DNA of 64,000 nucleotides from Chitinophagales bacterium (lineage in GTDB: Bacteria > Bacteroidota > Bacteroidia > Chitinophagales > Chitinophagaceae), in NCBI GenBank assembly GCA_017303855.1, contig JAFLBL010000001.1, positions 377,978 to 441,977 on the forward strand, given 5' to 3'. Shown piece after piece: positions 7,780-14,832 of this stretch; positions within the stretch are counted from its first letter, which is position 1, and each line of letters begins with the position of its first letter. Below the pieces are notes generated by a model that was given only the letters and a program-made list of their open reading frames with translations, was not told the origin of the DNA and made no database searches. The position numbers and the translations under genes are program-made.

Positions 7780-9152
7780 TATCTGCCCCATCCGAACCAG
7801 TCGTTTCCGTTTGCATACAACATCAGTGCCAGCAGAATAACCATACCTGCCACCTGTGCGTACTCAAGGAATTTCTCATTGGGTTTACGTCGGGTGATCA
7901 TTTCATATAAAGTGAACATGACGTGTCCCCCATCGAGCGCCGGAATGGGCAATATATTCATGAAGGCAAGAATCACTGATAGCATGGCGGTTAAACGCCA
8001 GAATGATTCCCAGTCCCAGGTGGGTGCGAAAATGGAACCCATGGATTTGAATCCGCCAATTCCCTTAATGCCTCCTGTACCAGGCGTAAAAATGGTTTTA
8101 AACTGATCAATATAATCACGGAGTTCCGTATACGTCATCTTAACGCCGGCCGGGAAGGCGGCAAAGAACCCATATTTTGTTACTTCAAGCTTAATCCATC
8201 CCAGGCTGTCGAGTTGTTCAATGCTGCTATATGGATTAAATCCGATCTGTCCTTCCGCGTTTATCTTCGTGGTAAAACTGGTATCCGCCCCGTTCCGGTT
8301 TACGGTGAGCAATACCGTTTTGTTAGCTTTTGTATCGAGCATATCCGATAACTGGTCAAAGTAGTCAAAACGGGTTGAATCCAGTGCCACCAGGCGATCA
8401 TTCCGGCGAAGTCCGGATTTATAGGCCACGGATGTATCTTCCACATTCGCCACGATAGCTGGAAAACGGGGGCTGATAAACCCTTTTCTTTTCTGATTCT
8501 TGTTTTCAATCAATTGCCCTACAAAATCCTTTGGCAGGTCAAGCACAATACTTTTTCCATCCCGTTCGATCTGCACTTTCTCCGCTGTAATCAGTTTCTT
8601 TTTAAATCTTGTCAGATCATACACTTCTTTACCATCCACACCTATGATACGATCGCCATTTTTAAATCCGATTTTCATCAGGGTACTGTCTCCCACATGC
8701 ACTCCGTATTTCATGGAACTGGAAGGCACTTTCTTATCACCCCAGATCATCAGGATGAATGCGTAAATCACAAAAGCGGTCAGTATGTTCATGATTACGC
8801 CACCGAGCATTACAATCAGCCGTTGCCAGGCCGGCTTGCTGCGGAATTCCCATTCCTTTGGCGGCAGCTTCATGGCTTCTTTATCCATACTCTCGTCAAT
8901 CATCCCGGAAATTTTCACATAACCACCCAATGGCAGCCAGCCAATACCGTATTCAGTATCGCCGATTTTTCTTTTTACCAGGGAAAACCAGGGATCAAAA
9001 AAAAGAAAGAATTTCTCCACCCGGCATTTAAACCAGCGGGCAGTTATATAGTGACCGAATTCATGCAGTATAACCAGGATGGATAACGAAAGAATAAGCT
9101 GTCCGGCTTTAATACCTACCACAGACCAGTTGATTGCTAAAAGACTCATCAT
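7779..9152 (-). CDS. rseP: RIP metalloprotease RseP (site-2 protease)
   Basis: 457 residues. The zinc-binding HEFGH is at residues 30-34 inside the first membrane helix, and the second active-site motif NILPIPALDGGH lies near residue 405, supplying the metal-binding Asp. Between them are PDZ-like regions (about residues 130-200 and 230-300) that restrict substrate access. Further hydrophobic segments lie near 100-120 and at the C-terminus. RseP cleaves transmembrane segments, classically anti-sigma factors in envelope-stress signalling and remnant signal peptides. It lies downstream of dxr on the same strand, a common Bacteroidota pairing, with a hairpin in the 52-base gap. No anti-sigma partner is in the window. 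Confidence 0.95.
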   Translation of the reverse strand: MMSLLAINWSVVGIKAGQLILSLSILVILHEFGHYITARWFKCRVEKFFLFFDPWFSLVKRKIGDTEYGIGWLPLGGYVKISGMIDESMDKEAMKLPPKEWEFRSKPAWQRLIVMLGGVIMNILTAFVIYAFILMIWGDKKVPSSSMKYGVHVGDSTLMKIGFKNGDRIIGVDGKEVYDLTRFKKKLITAEKVQIERDGKSIVLDLPKDFVGQLIENKNQKRKGFISPRFPAIVANVEDTSVAYKSGLRRNDRLVALDSTRFDYFDQLSDMLDTKANKTVLLTVNRNGADTSFTTKINAEGQIGFNPYSSIEQLDSLGWIKLEVTKYGFFAAFPAGVKMTYTELRDYIDQFKTIFTPGTGGIKGIGGFKSMGSIFAPTWDWESFWRLTAMLSVILAFMNILPIPALDGGHVMFTLYEMITRRKPNEKFLEYAQVAGMVILLALMLYANGNDWFGWGR

Positions 9153-9160
9153 TGTATTAA

Positions 9161-9187
9161 AAATAAATTCCCGAACTGCTTCGGGAA
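9161..9187 (-). terminator. Hairpin with T-rich tail between dxr and rseP
   Basis: Perfect stem TTCCCGAA (9168-9175) / TTCGGGAA (9180-9187) with a 4-base loop, followed on the minus strand by a T-rich but interrupted stretch. It may be a partial terminator or attenuator reducing rseP relative to dxr. Confidence 0.55.
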
Positions 9188-9204
9188 GAAAACATAATTA
9201 TCAA

Positions 9205-10374
9205 TTATAATTTAATAAGATCCGCGGCAAAATTACGGGCCTCACCGTCGCTTTCAAAATATTCCTCCAGTGTGGGTTTTTCAATAAAAGGCAGCTGCTG
9301 CATGGTTTTCTCGATAACGTCGGTCATATCCAGGAAATTGATCCGGTTACGGAGAAAAGCAAAAACAGCTATCTCATTGGCAGCGTTCATGATACAGGGC
9401 AGATTTCCTCCTTTAGCTAAGGCGTCCTGGGCAAGTGCCAGGTTCCGGAATGTTTTCAGATCGGGTTCCTCAAAACTAAGGGTACTTACTTTTTTGAAAT
9501 CGTAACGGGGAAAATCATTGGGAATCCGTTTCGGAAATGCCAAAGCATACTGAATAGGAAGTTTCATATCCGGTAATCCCATTTGCGCTTTGATACTGCC
9601 GTCTTCAAACTGCACCATACTATGAATGATGCTCTGCGGGTGTATGACTACCTGGATTTGTTCGGGCTTCAGATTGAAAAGCCATTTTGCTTCAATCATT
9701 TCAAGTCCCTTATTCATTAATGTGGCTGAATCAATGGTGATCTTTGCCCCCATGCTCCAGTTAGGATGTTGCAGAGCGTGTTCCCGCTTTACATTCACCA
9801 GGTAATTGGGTTTACGGCCAATAAAAGGACCGCCGGATGCGGTGAGCACAATTTTCTCAATACGGTTACGCGTTTCTCCAACCAGGCATTGAAATATGGC
9901 GGAATGTTCAGAATCAACAGGGATAACCGGCACCCGGTATTCCACCGCTTTCTGCATCACAATATCACCAGCCACCACCAGGGTTTCTTTATTGGCAAGA
10001 GCGATGGCCTTGCCCGCATAGATCGCATTGAGTGTGGGTTTCAATCCGGCATATCCGACAATGGCCGCCAGCATCATATCATAGCAATCCATGGACGCTA
10101 CTTCTTCCAACGCTTTCTCTCCGGCAAATACTTTAACACCGGTAGATGCCAGTGCTTCTTTTACCCGGTTATATTTTTTCTCCTCCCCGATCACCACTAC
10201 ATTGGGGTTGAACTGCAACGCCTGCTGAATGAGTAATTCGTCGTTGTTCTGAGCCGTCAGTACTTCCGCCGAAAATTTATCCGGGTTCGCGGCAATAACA
10301 TCAAGTGCCTGCGTGCCGATGGACCCCGTGGATCCGAAAATGGCAATCCTCTTTATGGGTAGTTCCTTATTCAT
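9205..10374 (-). CDS. dxr: 1-deoxy-D-xylulose 5-phosphate reductoisomerase
   Basis: 389 residues, normal length. N-terminal NADPH-binding GSTGSIG at about residues 14-20; the metal and substrate region with VDSEHSAIFQCL near residue 155 and TASGGPF near 185; and the MNKGLEMIEAKWLF block near 220. It converts DXP to 2-C-methyl-D-erythritol 4-phosphate, the first committed step of the MEP isoprenoid pathway, in the cytoplasm. Its ATG overlaps the end of the upstream GH3-like gene by 8 bases (ATGAATAA), which suggests translational coupling in one operon. Confidence 0.97.
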   Translation of the reverse strand: MNKELPIKRIAIFGSTGSIGTQALDVIAANPDKFSAEVLTAQNNDELLIQQALQFNPNVVVIGEEKKYNRVKEALASTGVKVFAGEKALEEVASMDCYDMMLAAIVGYAGLKPTLNAIYAGKAIALANKETLVVAGDIVMQKAVEYRVPVIPVDSEHSAIFQCLVGETRNRIEKIVLTASGGPFIGRKPNYLVNVKREHALQHPNWSMGAKITIDSATLMNKGLEMIEAKWLFNLKPEQIQVVIHPQSIIHSMVQFEDGSIKAQMGLPDMKLPIQYALAFPKRIPNDFPRYDFKKVSTLSFEEPDLKTFRNLALAQDALAKGGNLPCIMNAANEIAVFAFLRNRINFLDMTDVIEKTMQQLPFIEKPTLEEYFESDGEARNFAADLIKL

Positions 10375-11881
10375 TAACGACGTAACGGTTTTCTGTCCAT
10401 TTAGTTAATTCATCCGCAATTTTCCGGTCATTGCTGAGCCGGGGCACTTTATTCTGCCCGCCTAATTTACCGATTGATTTCATGTAATCAATAAAGCCAT
10501 TTTTCCGGATCGGTGTCAGTTTCAGCGGCCGGAGAATATTGCCGCCGATCAGGTCATCATAATATACATTTTTTCCCCGCATAGCCCGATCCAGTTTTTC
10601 CGCAAATGCGGGAAGATCCGCCGGAATCTGTTCAAACTCCACAAACCATTCATGGTAGGATTTCCCCTGATCACTACTGACAAAGGGTGCCACCGTAAAC
10701 TCAGTTATATGCACGTTCAATTCTTCCGCTACCTGCTGCATGCTGTACTCCACTTCCTCTCCGATCACATGCTCGCCGAATGCGGAAATAAAGTGTTTGG
10801 TCCGGCCTGAAACAATCAGCCGGTAAGGATCTACCGACAGAAATTTTACAGTATCTCCGATATTATAGCCCCAGAGTCCGGCATTATTATTTATGATCAA
10901 CGCATAGTTCTCGCCCACCTTCACATCTTTTAATGACAACCGGGTGGGGTTTTCATTAAAAATTTCACCCGCCGGAACAAATTCAAAAAAGATGCCGCTA
11001 TTCGTATTTAACAATAACCCCTCAGCCTCCTGCGAGTCCTGGAAGGCGAAGAAACCCTCACTGGCTGGGAATAGTTCAATGGTATCTATTTTCCGGCCGA
11101 TACTTTCAAATAATTTGGCTTTGTAGGGTTCAAAATTCACTCCCCCCTGCACCATTACATTAAAATTGGGAAAGAGCTCTCCCACTTTTTTACCGCTGCG
11201 TTTTACGAGCTCATCAAAATACATCTGCATCCAGGGTGGAATGCCACTGATCAGGGTCATGTTCTGATTTATGGTTTCATCCACTATTCTTCCAAGTTTC
11301 GTTTCCCAATCCTCAATACAATTGGTTTCGTACCCCGGCAGCTGGTTTGAACGCAGGTACTTTGGTACATGATGATTTACGATACCACTCAGCCTGCCGG
11401 TAGGTATGCCGCCCACCCTTTCTAAAACGGGAGAACCGGATAAAAAGATCAGTTTCCCATCCGCAAAGCGGGTATTACCAGTCTCCGCCATATAACAAAG
11501 CAATGCATTGCGGGCTGTATTAATATGGTTGGGAATAGACTCTTTGGTAATAGGAATGTATTTGGTGCCACTGGTGGTGCCGGAGGTTTTGGCAAAATAA
11601 ATAGGTTTCCCCTTCCAGAGCACGTTGTGTTTGCCTTCTTTTATTTTTTCAATCCAGGGTTTGAACTGTTCATAGTCACGAATAGGCACAGCCTCCTTAA
11701 ACCCTTCATAATCAGATACTTTATCCAATCCAGAGGCCTTACCAAACGCGGTAGCAGCCCCGGTTTTAAGTAAATACTTAAAAACAGCGTCCTGATCAGC
11801 CAACGCCGAATGCATCCCTTTCCGGATTCCTTTATATATATAGGCGGCAAAGGGTTTTGCCAGAAATGACTTGATTTTCAT
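10367..11881 (-). CDS. GH3 auxin-responsive promoter family acyl-adenylating protein
   Basis: 504 residues. The adenylate-forming motif SGTTSGTKYIP sits near residue 95, followed by the GH3-family blocks FELFPASEGFFAFQ near 275 and YRLIVSGRTKHFISAFGEH near 350. Plant relatives (JAR1, GH3) join amino acids to hormone acids after adenylation; the bacterial substrate is unknown, and this is not a glycosidase despite the name. It is first in a probable operon with dxr and rseP. A -7 box (TATATTTG) lies upstream and the roughly 30-base leader has a GC-rich hairpin (CCGCC/GGCGG near 11896-11909). Confidence 0.9.
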   Translation of the reverse strand: MKIKSFLAKPFAAYIYKGIRKGMHSALADQDAVFKYLLKTGAATAFGKASGLDKVSDYEGFKEAVPIRDYEQFKPWIEKIKEGKHNVLWKGKPIYFAKTSGTTSGTKYIPITKESIPNHINTARNALLCYMAETGNTRFADGKLIFLSGSPVLERVGGIPTGRLSGIVNHHVPKYLRSNQLPGYETNCIEDWETKLGRIVDETINQNMTLISGIPPWMQMYFDELVKRSGKKVGELFPNFNVMVQGGVNFEPYKAKLFESIGRKIDTIELFPASEGFFAFQDSQEAEGLLLNTNSGIFFEFVPAGEIFNENPTRLSLKDVKVGENYALIINNNAGLWGYNIGDTVKFLSVDPYRLIVSGRTKHFISAFGEHVIGEEVEYSMQQVAEELNVHITEFTVAPFVSSDQGKSYHEWFVEFEQIPADLPAFAEKLDRAMRGKNVYYDDLIGGNILRPLKLTPIRKNGFIDYMKSIGKLGGQNKVPRLSNDRKIADELTKWTENRYVVNE

Positions 11882-11913
11882 ACTTTCACGATGTCCGCCG
11901 GACCGGCGGGGTA

Positions 11914-11921
11914 CAAATATA
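11914..11921 (-). promoter_or_regulatory. -7 box for the GH3-like / dxr / rseP operon
   Basis: TATATTTG on the minus strand, 32 bases upstream of the ATG at 11881. No TTTG is found at the usual 19-base spacing. Confidence 0.6.
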
Positions 11922-11976
11922 ACAGATGCCCGGGCAAAAAGAGGGGACTAAATGTTCGTAAAACTTTGATTTCCCG

Positions 11977-12007
11977 TTTGCCACTTCAAAAATTCCCCTT
12001 ACCTTTG
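11977..12007 (+). promoter_or_regulatory. Promoter of rplU-rpmA operon
   Basis: TTTG at 11977-11980, exactly 19 bases, then TACCTTTG at 12000-12007: a full match to the Bacteroidota -33/-7 consensus. The leader holds the 12-base palindrome CCGAAATTTCGG at 12012-12023, a possible site of autogenous control. Confidence 0.88.
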
Positions 12008-12038
12008 CCTCCCGAAATTTCGGTATAAAATTTAACGT

Positions 12039-12338
12039 ATGATAGCTGTAGTAAAAGTAGCCGGACAACAATACAAAGTGGAAAAAGACCAGACTTTGTA
12101 CGTTCCTCATGTGGAAGGCAACGCCGGTGATAAACTGGACCTCGAAGTATTGCTGGTGGATGCGGATGGCAAACTGTCTGTCGGCGGCACTGTAAGTACA
12201 AAAGTACAGGCAGAGATCCTGGACCAGGTAAAAGGTGATACGGTAATCGCCTACAAACAAAAACGTCGTAAAGGTTTCCACAAAAAGAAAGGACACCGTA
12301 CTGCGTATACAAAAATTAAAGTAACCAGTATAGCTTAA
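12039..12338 (+). CDS. rplU: 50S ribosomal protein L21
   Basis: 99 residues, normal length, starting MIAVVKVAGQQYKVEKDQ with the conserved L21 KQRRKGFHKKKGHRT block before the end. L21 binds 23S rRNA near L20 and helps large-subunit assembly. It has a consensus promoter 32 bases upstream and pairs with rpmA 79 bases downstream, the usual order. The intercistronic space contains a 7-bp hairpin and an octamer array, which may tune L27 expression. Confidence 0.98.
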   Translation: MIAVVKVAGQQYKVEKDQTLYVPHVEGNAGDKLDLEVLLVDADGKLSVGGTVSTKVQAEILDQVKGDTVIAYKQKRRKGFHKKKGHRTAYTKIKVTSIA

Positions 12339-12348
12339 TCAGTTGTTG

Positions 12349-12372
12349 GTATCATACGGCAACGGATGATAC
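12349..12372 (+). other. Intercistronic hairpin between rplU and rpmA
   Basis: Perfect stem GTATCAT (12349-12355) / ATGATAC (12366-12372) with a 10-base loop and no T tract, so probably an mRNA structure and not a terminator. Confidence 0.6.
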
Positions 12373-12379
12373 GCACCTG

Positions 12380-12411
12380 GTCAACTAATCAACTCAAAAA
12401 CTTATAAACCT
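12380..12411. repeat. Octamer array upstream of rpmA start
   Basis: Four 8-bp units GTCAACTA, ATCAACTC, AAAAACTT, ATAAACCT end 6 bases before the rpmA ATG. Units match the array at 62830-62861 closely (GTCAACTT and ATAAACCT occur there too). Confidence 0.7.
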
Positions 12412-12417
12412 AATAAG

Positions 12418-12678
12418 ATGGCACATAAGAAAGGTGAAGGTAGTGTAAAGAACGGCCGTGACTCGCATAGCAAGCGTCTTGGCGTAAAGATCTTTGGTGG
12501 TCAGCCGGCCATTTCCGGCAACATCATCGTTCGTCAGCGTGGTACAGTTTACCATCCTGGTAAGAACGTTGGTGTTGGAAAAGACTTCACATTATTCGCA
12601 TTAACGGATGGTGTGGTTGAATTCCGCAAAGCCAAAAACAACAAAACAGTTGTATCTGTAGCTATTGCCGAAGCATAA
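12418..12678 (+). CDS. rpmA: 50S ribosomal protein L27
   Basis: 86 residues. The N-terminus [20 protein letters not shown] is the L27 signature, whose tail reaches the peptidyl transferase centre. It begins directly with the mature sequence, so it lacks the cleaved N-terminal extension of Firmicutes L27. The C-terminus [16 protein letters not shown] completes the beta-barrel. Co-transcribed with rplU. Confidence 0.98.
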   Translation: MAHKKGEGSVKNGRDSHSKRLGVKIFGGQPAISGNIIVRQRGTVYHPGKNVGVGKDFTLFALTDGVVEFRKAKNNKTVVSVAIAEA

Positions 12679-12716
12679 TGCTTTTGAACCGTTTTCTGAA
12701 TTTTGTGGAAAAAAAA

Positions 12717-12747
12717 TTTGGGTAGTATAAAATAATTATTATTTTTA
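12717..12747 (+). promoter_or_regulatory. Promoter of histone-like gene with overlapping dyad
   Basis: TTTG at 12717-12720, 19 bases, then TATTTTTA at 12740-12747. A dyad GGTAGTA (12721-12727) / TACTACC (12746-12752) starts right after the -33 element and covers the -7 box, so a bound regulator would block RNA polymerase. Confidence 0.75.
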
Positions 12748-12789
12748 CTACCGATAACCCATTTTACTAAACATTAAATTCAAAAAACA

Positions 12790-12912
12790 ATGGCTACTAA
12801 GAAAAAAGCTGCAAAGAAAGCTGCTCCTAAGAAAGCTGCTAAGAAAGCTGCTCCTAAGAAAGCTGCTAAGAAAGCTGCTCCTAAGAAGAAAGCTGCTAAG
12901 AAAAAGAAATAA
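12790..12912 (+). CDS. Lys/Ala/Pro-rich histone H1-like protein, 40 residues
   Basis: Start ATG 12790, stop TAA 12910-12912. The product is 40 residues of only M, A, T, K and P: MATKKKAAKKAAPKK followed by repeats of AAKKAAPKK and a lysine-only end. Repeats show at DNA level too (AAGAAAGCTGCT). Such (KKAAP)n proteins resemble eukaryotic histone H1 tails and chlamydial Hc proteins and probably bind DNA or RNA as nucleoid-associated factors. Very short for the class, but it has a consensus promoter with a dyad over it and a strong terminator 27 bases after the stop, so it is a complete stand-alone transcription unit. Confidence 0.88.
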   Translation: MATKKKAAKKAAPKKAAKKAAPKKAAKKAAPKKKAAKKKK

Positions 12913-12939
12913 GCTTGCTTATATCTTTAACGAAATAGG

Positions 12940-12970
12940 AAGTCCTTCGATCATTCGAAGGACTTTTTTT
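12940..12970 (+). terminator. Terminator of histone-like gene
   Basis: Perfect 11-bp stem AAGTCCTTCGA / TCGAAGGACTT, loop TCAT, followed by a run of T residues. Confidence 0.95.
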
Positions 12971-12993
12971 ATCCTACAGGCTGGTACATTTTT

Positions 12994-13091
12994 CCCACTC
13001 CCCACTCCCCACTCCCCACTCTCCACTCTCCACTCTCCACTCTCCACTCTCCACTCTCCACTCTCCACTCTCCACTCCCGACTCCCGACTC
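12994..13091. repeat. Longest heptamer array: 14 units, CCCACTC / TCCACTC / CCGACTC
   Basis: Exactly 98 bp: four CCCACTC, eight TCCACTC, two CCGACTC with no phase break. The ordered blocks of variants suggest expansion by slippage. It lies between the histone-like terminator and the polX -7 box. The near-perfect copies should be unstable in length. Confidence 0.97.
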
Positions 13092-13102
13092 ATCTTTTCC
13101 CC

Positions 13103-13110
13103 TAATTTCG
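13103..13110 (+). promoter_or_regulatory. -7-like box 4 bases before polX start codon
   Basis: TAATTTCG, one mismatch from TAnnTTTG, then CTTC and ATG at 13115. The heptamer array occupies the -33 position. Confidence 0.5.
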
Positions 13111-13114
13111 CTTC

Positions 13115-14779
13115 ATGGACAACGTCGCCATTGCCGATAACTTCAGCCTGCTGGCCAAACTCATGGATATTCATGGCGAAAACTCATTTCGTTCAAAAAC
13201 CTATGGGGCAGCGGCATTTAATATAGAAAAGATGCCCGTGTCCCTGAAAGACACCCCAAGAGAAAAATTATCAGGCATTAAAGGCATTGGTCCATCGGTG
13301 GCGGAAAAAGTAACTGAGATGCTGGACACCGGCAAACTCTCATTACTCGATGAATATATAGCCAATACCCCGCCCGGTGTGATTGAAATGCTGAACATAA
13401 AGGGTATCGGACCAAAAAAAATCAATACCATCTGGAAAGAGATGGGCATTGAATCCATCGGCGAACTCCTGTATGCCTGTAATGAAAACCGGCTGACGCT
13501 CTTCAAAGGGTTTGGAGAAAAAACACAACAGAATGTTCAGGCATCCATTGAATTTTATTTTCAACACCAGGGGCATTTTTTATACGCACAGCTGGAAGAA
13601 GCCGTTCCGCAGATTGACCAATACCTTAAAAAATTATTCGGAACGGATAAAGTACATATTACCGGCCGTTATCGCCGGCAGGAACTGACTATCGAAGAAC
13701 TGGAGTATGTGATCCTGGCTCCAAACGAAAAAATAAAACCCGCGTTTCAGACCGCGCAGCCACCGGAACTGCTGGAAGAAGACGCGCATACCCTTTTATA
13801 CAAACTGAAAAACGGGTTGAAACTACGGCTTTATACCGGGAGTACAGACATGGCCGGGGTGTTATTCAAAACAACCGCCAATCCCGTTTTTATGGATGCA
13901 TTCGCACAGACCTTCCCGGCCATTGATTATGAAAAAGCAGGGATGGATGAAAATGCCGTTTTCTTACAAGCCGGCATCCCGGTTATTCCCCCCTGCCTCC
14001 GGGAAACAGCCGCCATCCTGACAAAAGCAAAGCAGGAAGGTATACCTTCGCTGATACAACCGGGAGATATACGAAGCCTCATACATAGTCACAGTAACTG
14101 GAGTGATGGCAGTAATACGCTGGAAGAAATGGCGGAAGCCTGTATCCGGCGTGGCTGGGAATACATGGTAATCTCGGATCACTCACAAACCGCTTCTTAT
14201 GCCAACGGCTTGAAAGAAGACAGGATACTTGAACAACAGCGACAGGTGGATACCCTGAATCTGAAACTGGCACCATTCCGGATATTTAAAAGTATCGAAA
14301 GCGATATCCTGAATGATGGCAGCCTGGACTACCCGGAAGAAATTTTAAAGTCATTTGACCTGGTAATTGCGTCCGTACACAGTAACCTTGGTATGCCTTT
14401 CGAAAAGGCCAATGCCCGCCTCATTAAAGCCATTGAAAATCCATACACACGCATTCTCGGTCATATGACCGGACGGCTGCTGCTGAGCCGTAAAGGTTAT
14501 CCGGTGGATCACCGGCTCATCATTGACGCCTGTGCGGCTAACAACGTTGTGATTGAACTGAATGCCCATCCGCGACGACTGGATATTGACTGGCAGTGGA
14601 TCCCTTATGCACTGGAGAAAGGAGTGCTGTTGTCCATAAATCCGGATGCCCATGCGCTGGACGGATTGGATGATGTGAAATACGGTGTGCTGGCTGCGCA
14701 AAAAGGCGGCTTAAACTGCTTAAACAATCTCAGCAGTTTCACATTGCCTGAATTTGAAAAATGGCTGCGAAATAAATAA
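13115..14779 (+). CDS. PolX-family protein with lost polymerase site and intact PHP domain
   Basis: 554 residues in the PolX layout: helix-hairpin-helix region (GIKGIGPSVAEKV near residue 53, NIKGIGPKKI near 90), a polymerase beta-like nucleotidyltransferase region (about 130-310), and a C-terminal PHP phosphoesterase domain (about 315-554). PHP metal ligands look complete: HSHSNWSDG (His324, His326), SDHSQ, IESDIL, SVHSN and NPDAH. The polymerase motif does not: where PolX has GS-x-RR and D-x-D, this has GRYRR (184-188) and E195-x-E197, and the third Asp is Lys236. It is probably a PHP 3'-5' exonuclease or phosphodiesterase used in DNA repair and not a polymerase. Confidence 0.88.
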   Translation: MDNVAIADNFSLLAKLMDIHGENSFRSKTYGAAAFNIEKMPVSLKDTPREKLSGIKGIGPSVAEKVTEMLDTGKLSLLDEYIANTPPGVIEMLNIKGIGPKKINTIWKEMGIESIGELLYACNENRLTLFKGFGEKTQQNVQASIEFYFQHQGHFLYAQLEEAVPQIDQYLKKLFGTDKVHITGRYRRQELTIEELEYVILAPNEKIKPAFQTAQPPELLEEDAHTLLYKLKNGLKLRLYTGSTDMAGVLFKTTANPVFMDAFAQTFPAIDYEKAGMDENAVFLQAGIPVIPPCLRETAAILTKAKQEGIPSLIQPGDIRSLIHSHSNWSDGSNTLEEMAEACIRRGWEYMVISDHSQTASYANGLKEDRILEQQRQVDTLNLKLAPFRIFKSIESDILNDGSLDYPEEILKSFDLVIASVHSNLGMPFEKANARLIKAIENPYTRILGHMTGRLLLSRKGYPVDHRLIIDACAANNVVIELNAHPRRLDIDWQWIPYALEKGVLLSINPDAHALDGLDDVKYGVLAAQKGGLNCLNNLSSFTLPEFEKWLRNK

Positions 14780-14819
14780 AGAACGTATTGGCACCTCAAT
14801 CTCATTTCTCACGAATTGT

Positions 14820-14827
14820 TAACTTTC
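14820..14827 (+). promoter_or_regulatory. -7-like box 5 bases before amidohydrolase start codon
   Basis: TAACTTTC, then ACCAC, then ATG at 14833. One mismatch to TAnnTTTG. This supports the ATG over the TTG 45 bases upstream. Confidence 0.5.
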
Positions 14828-14832
14828 ACCAC

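Noticed and set aside
8514..9086. Plus-strand frame of 190 residues opposite rseP
   Set aside because: Shadow of rseP with no domain, no start signals, and low-complexity His/Phe-rich composition.
10367..11881. Annotation of the acyl-adenylating gene as a glycosidase because of the name GH3
   Set aside because: The motifs are of the auxin-responsive GH3 adenylating family, not glycoside hydrolase family 3.
12994..13091. Possible CRISPR array
   Set aside because: The repeat unit is 7 bp with no spacers and no cas genes nearby; it is a simple tandem array.
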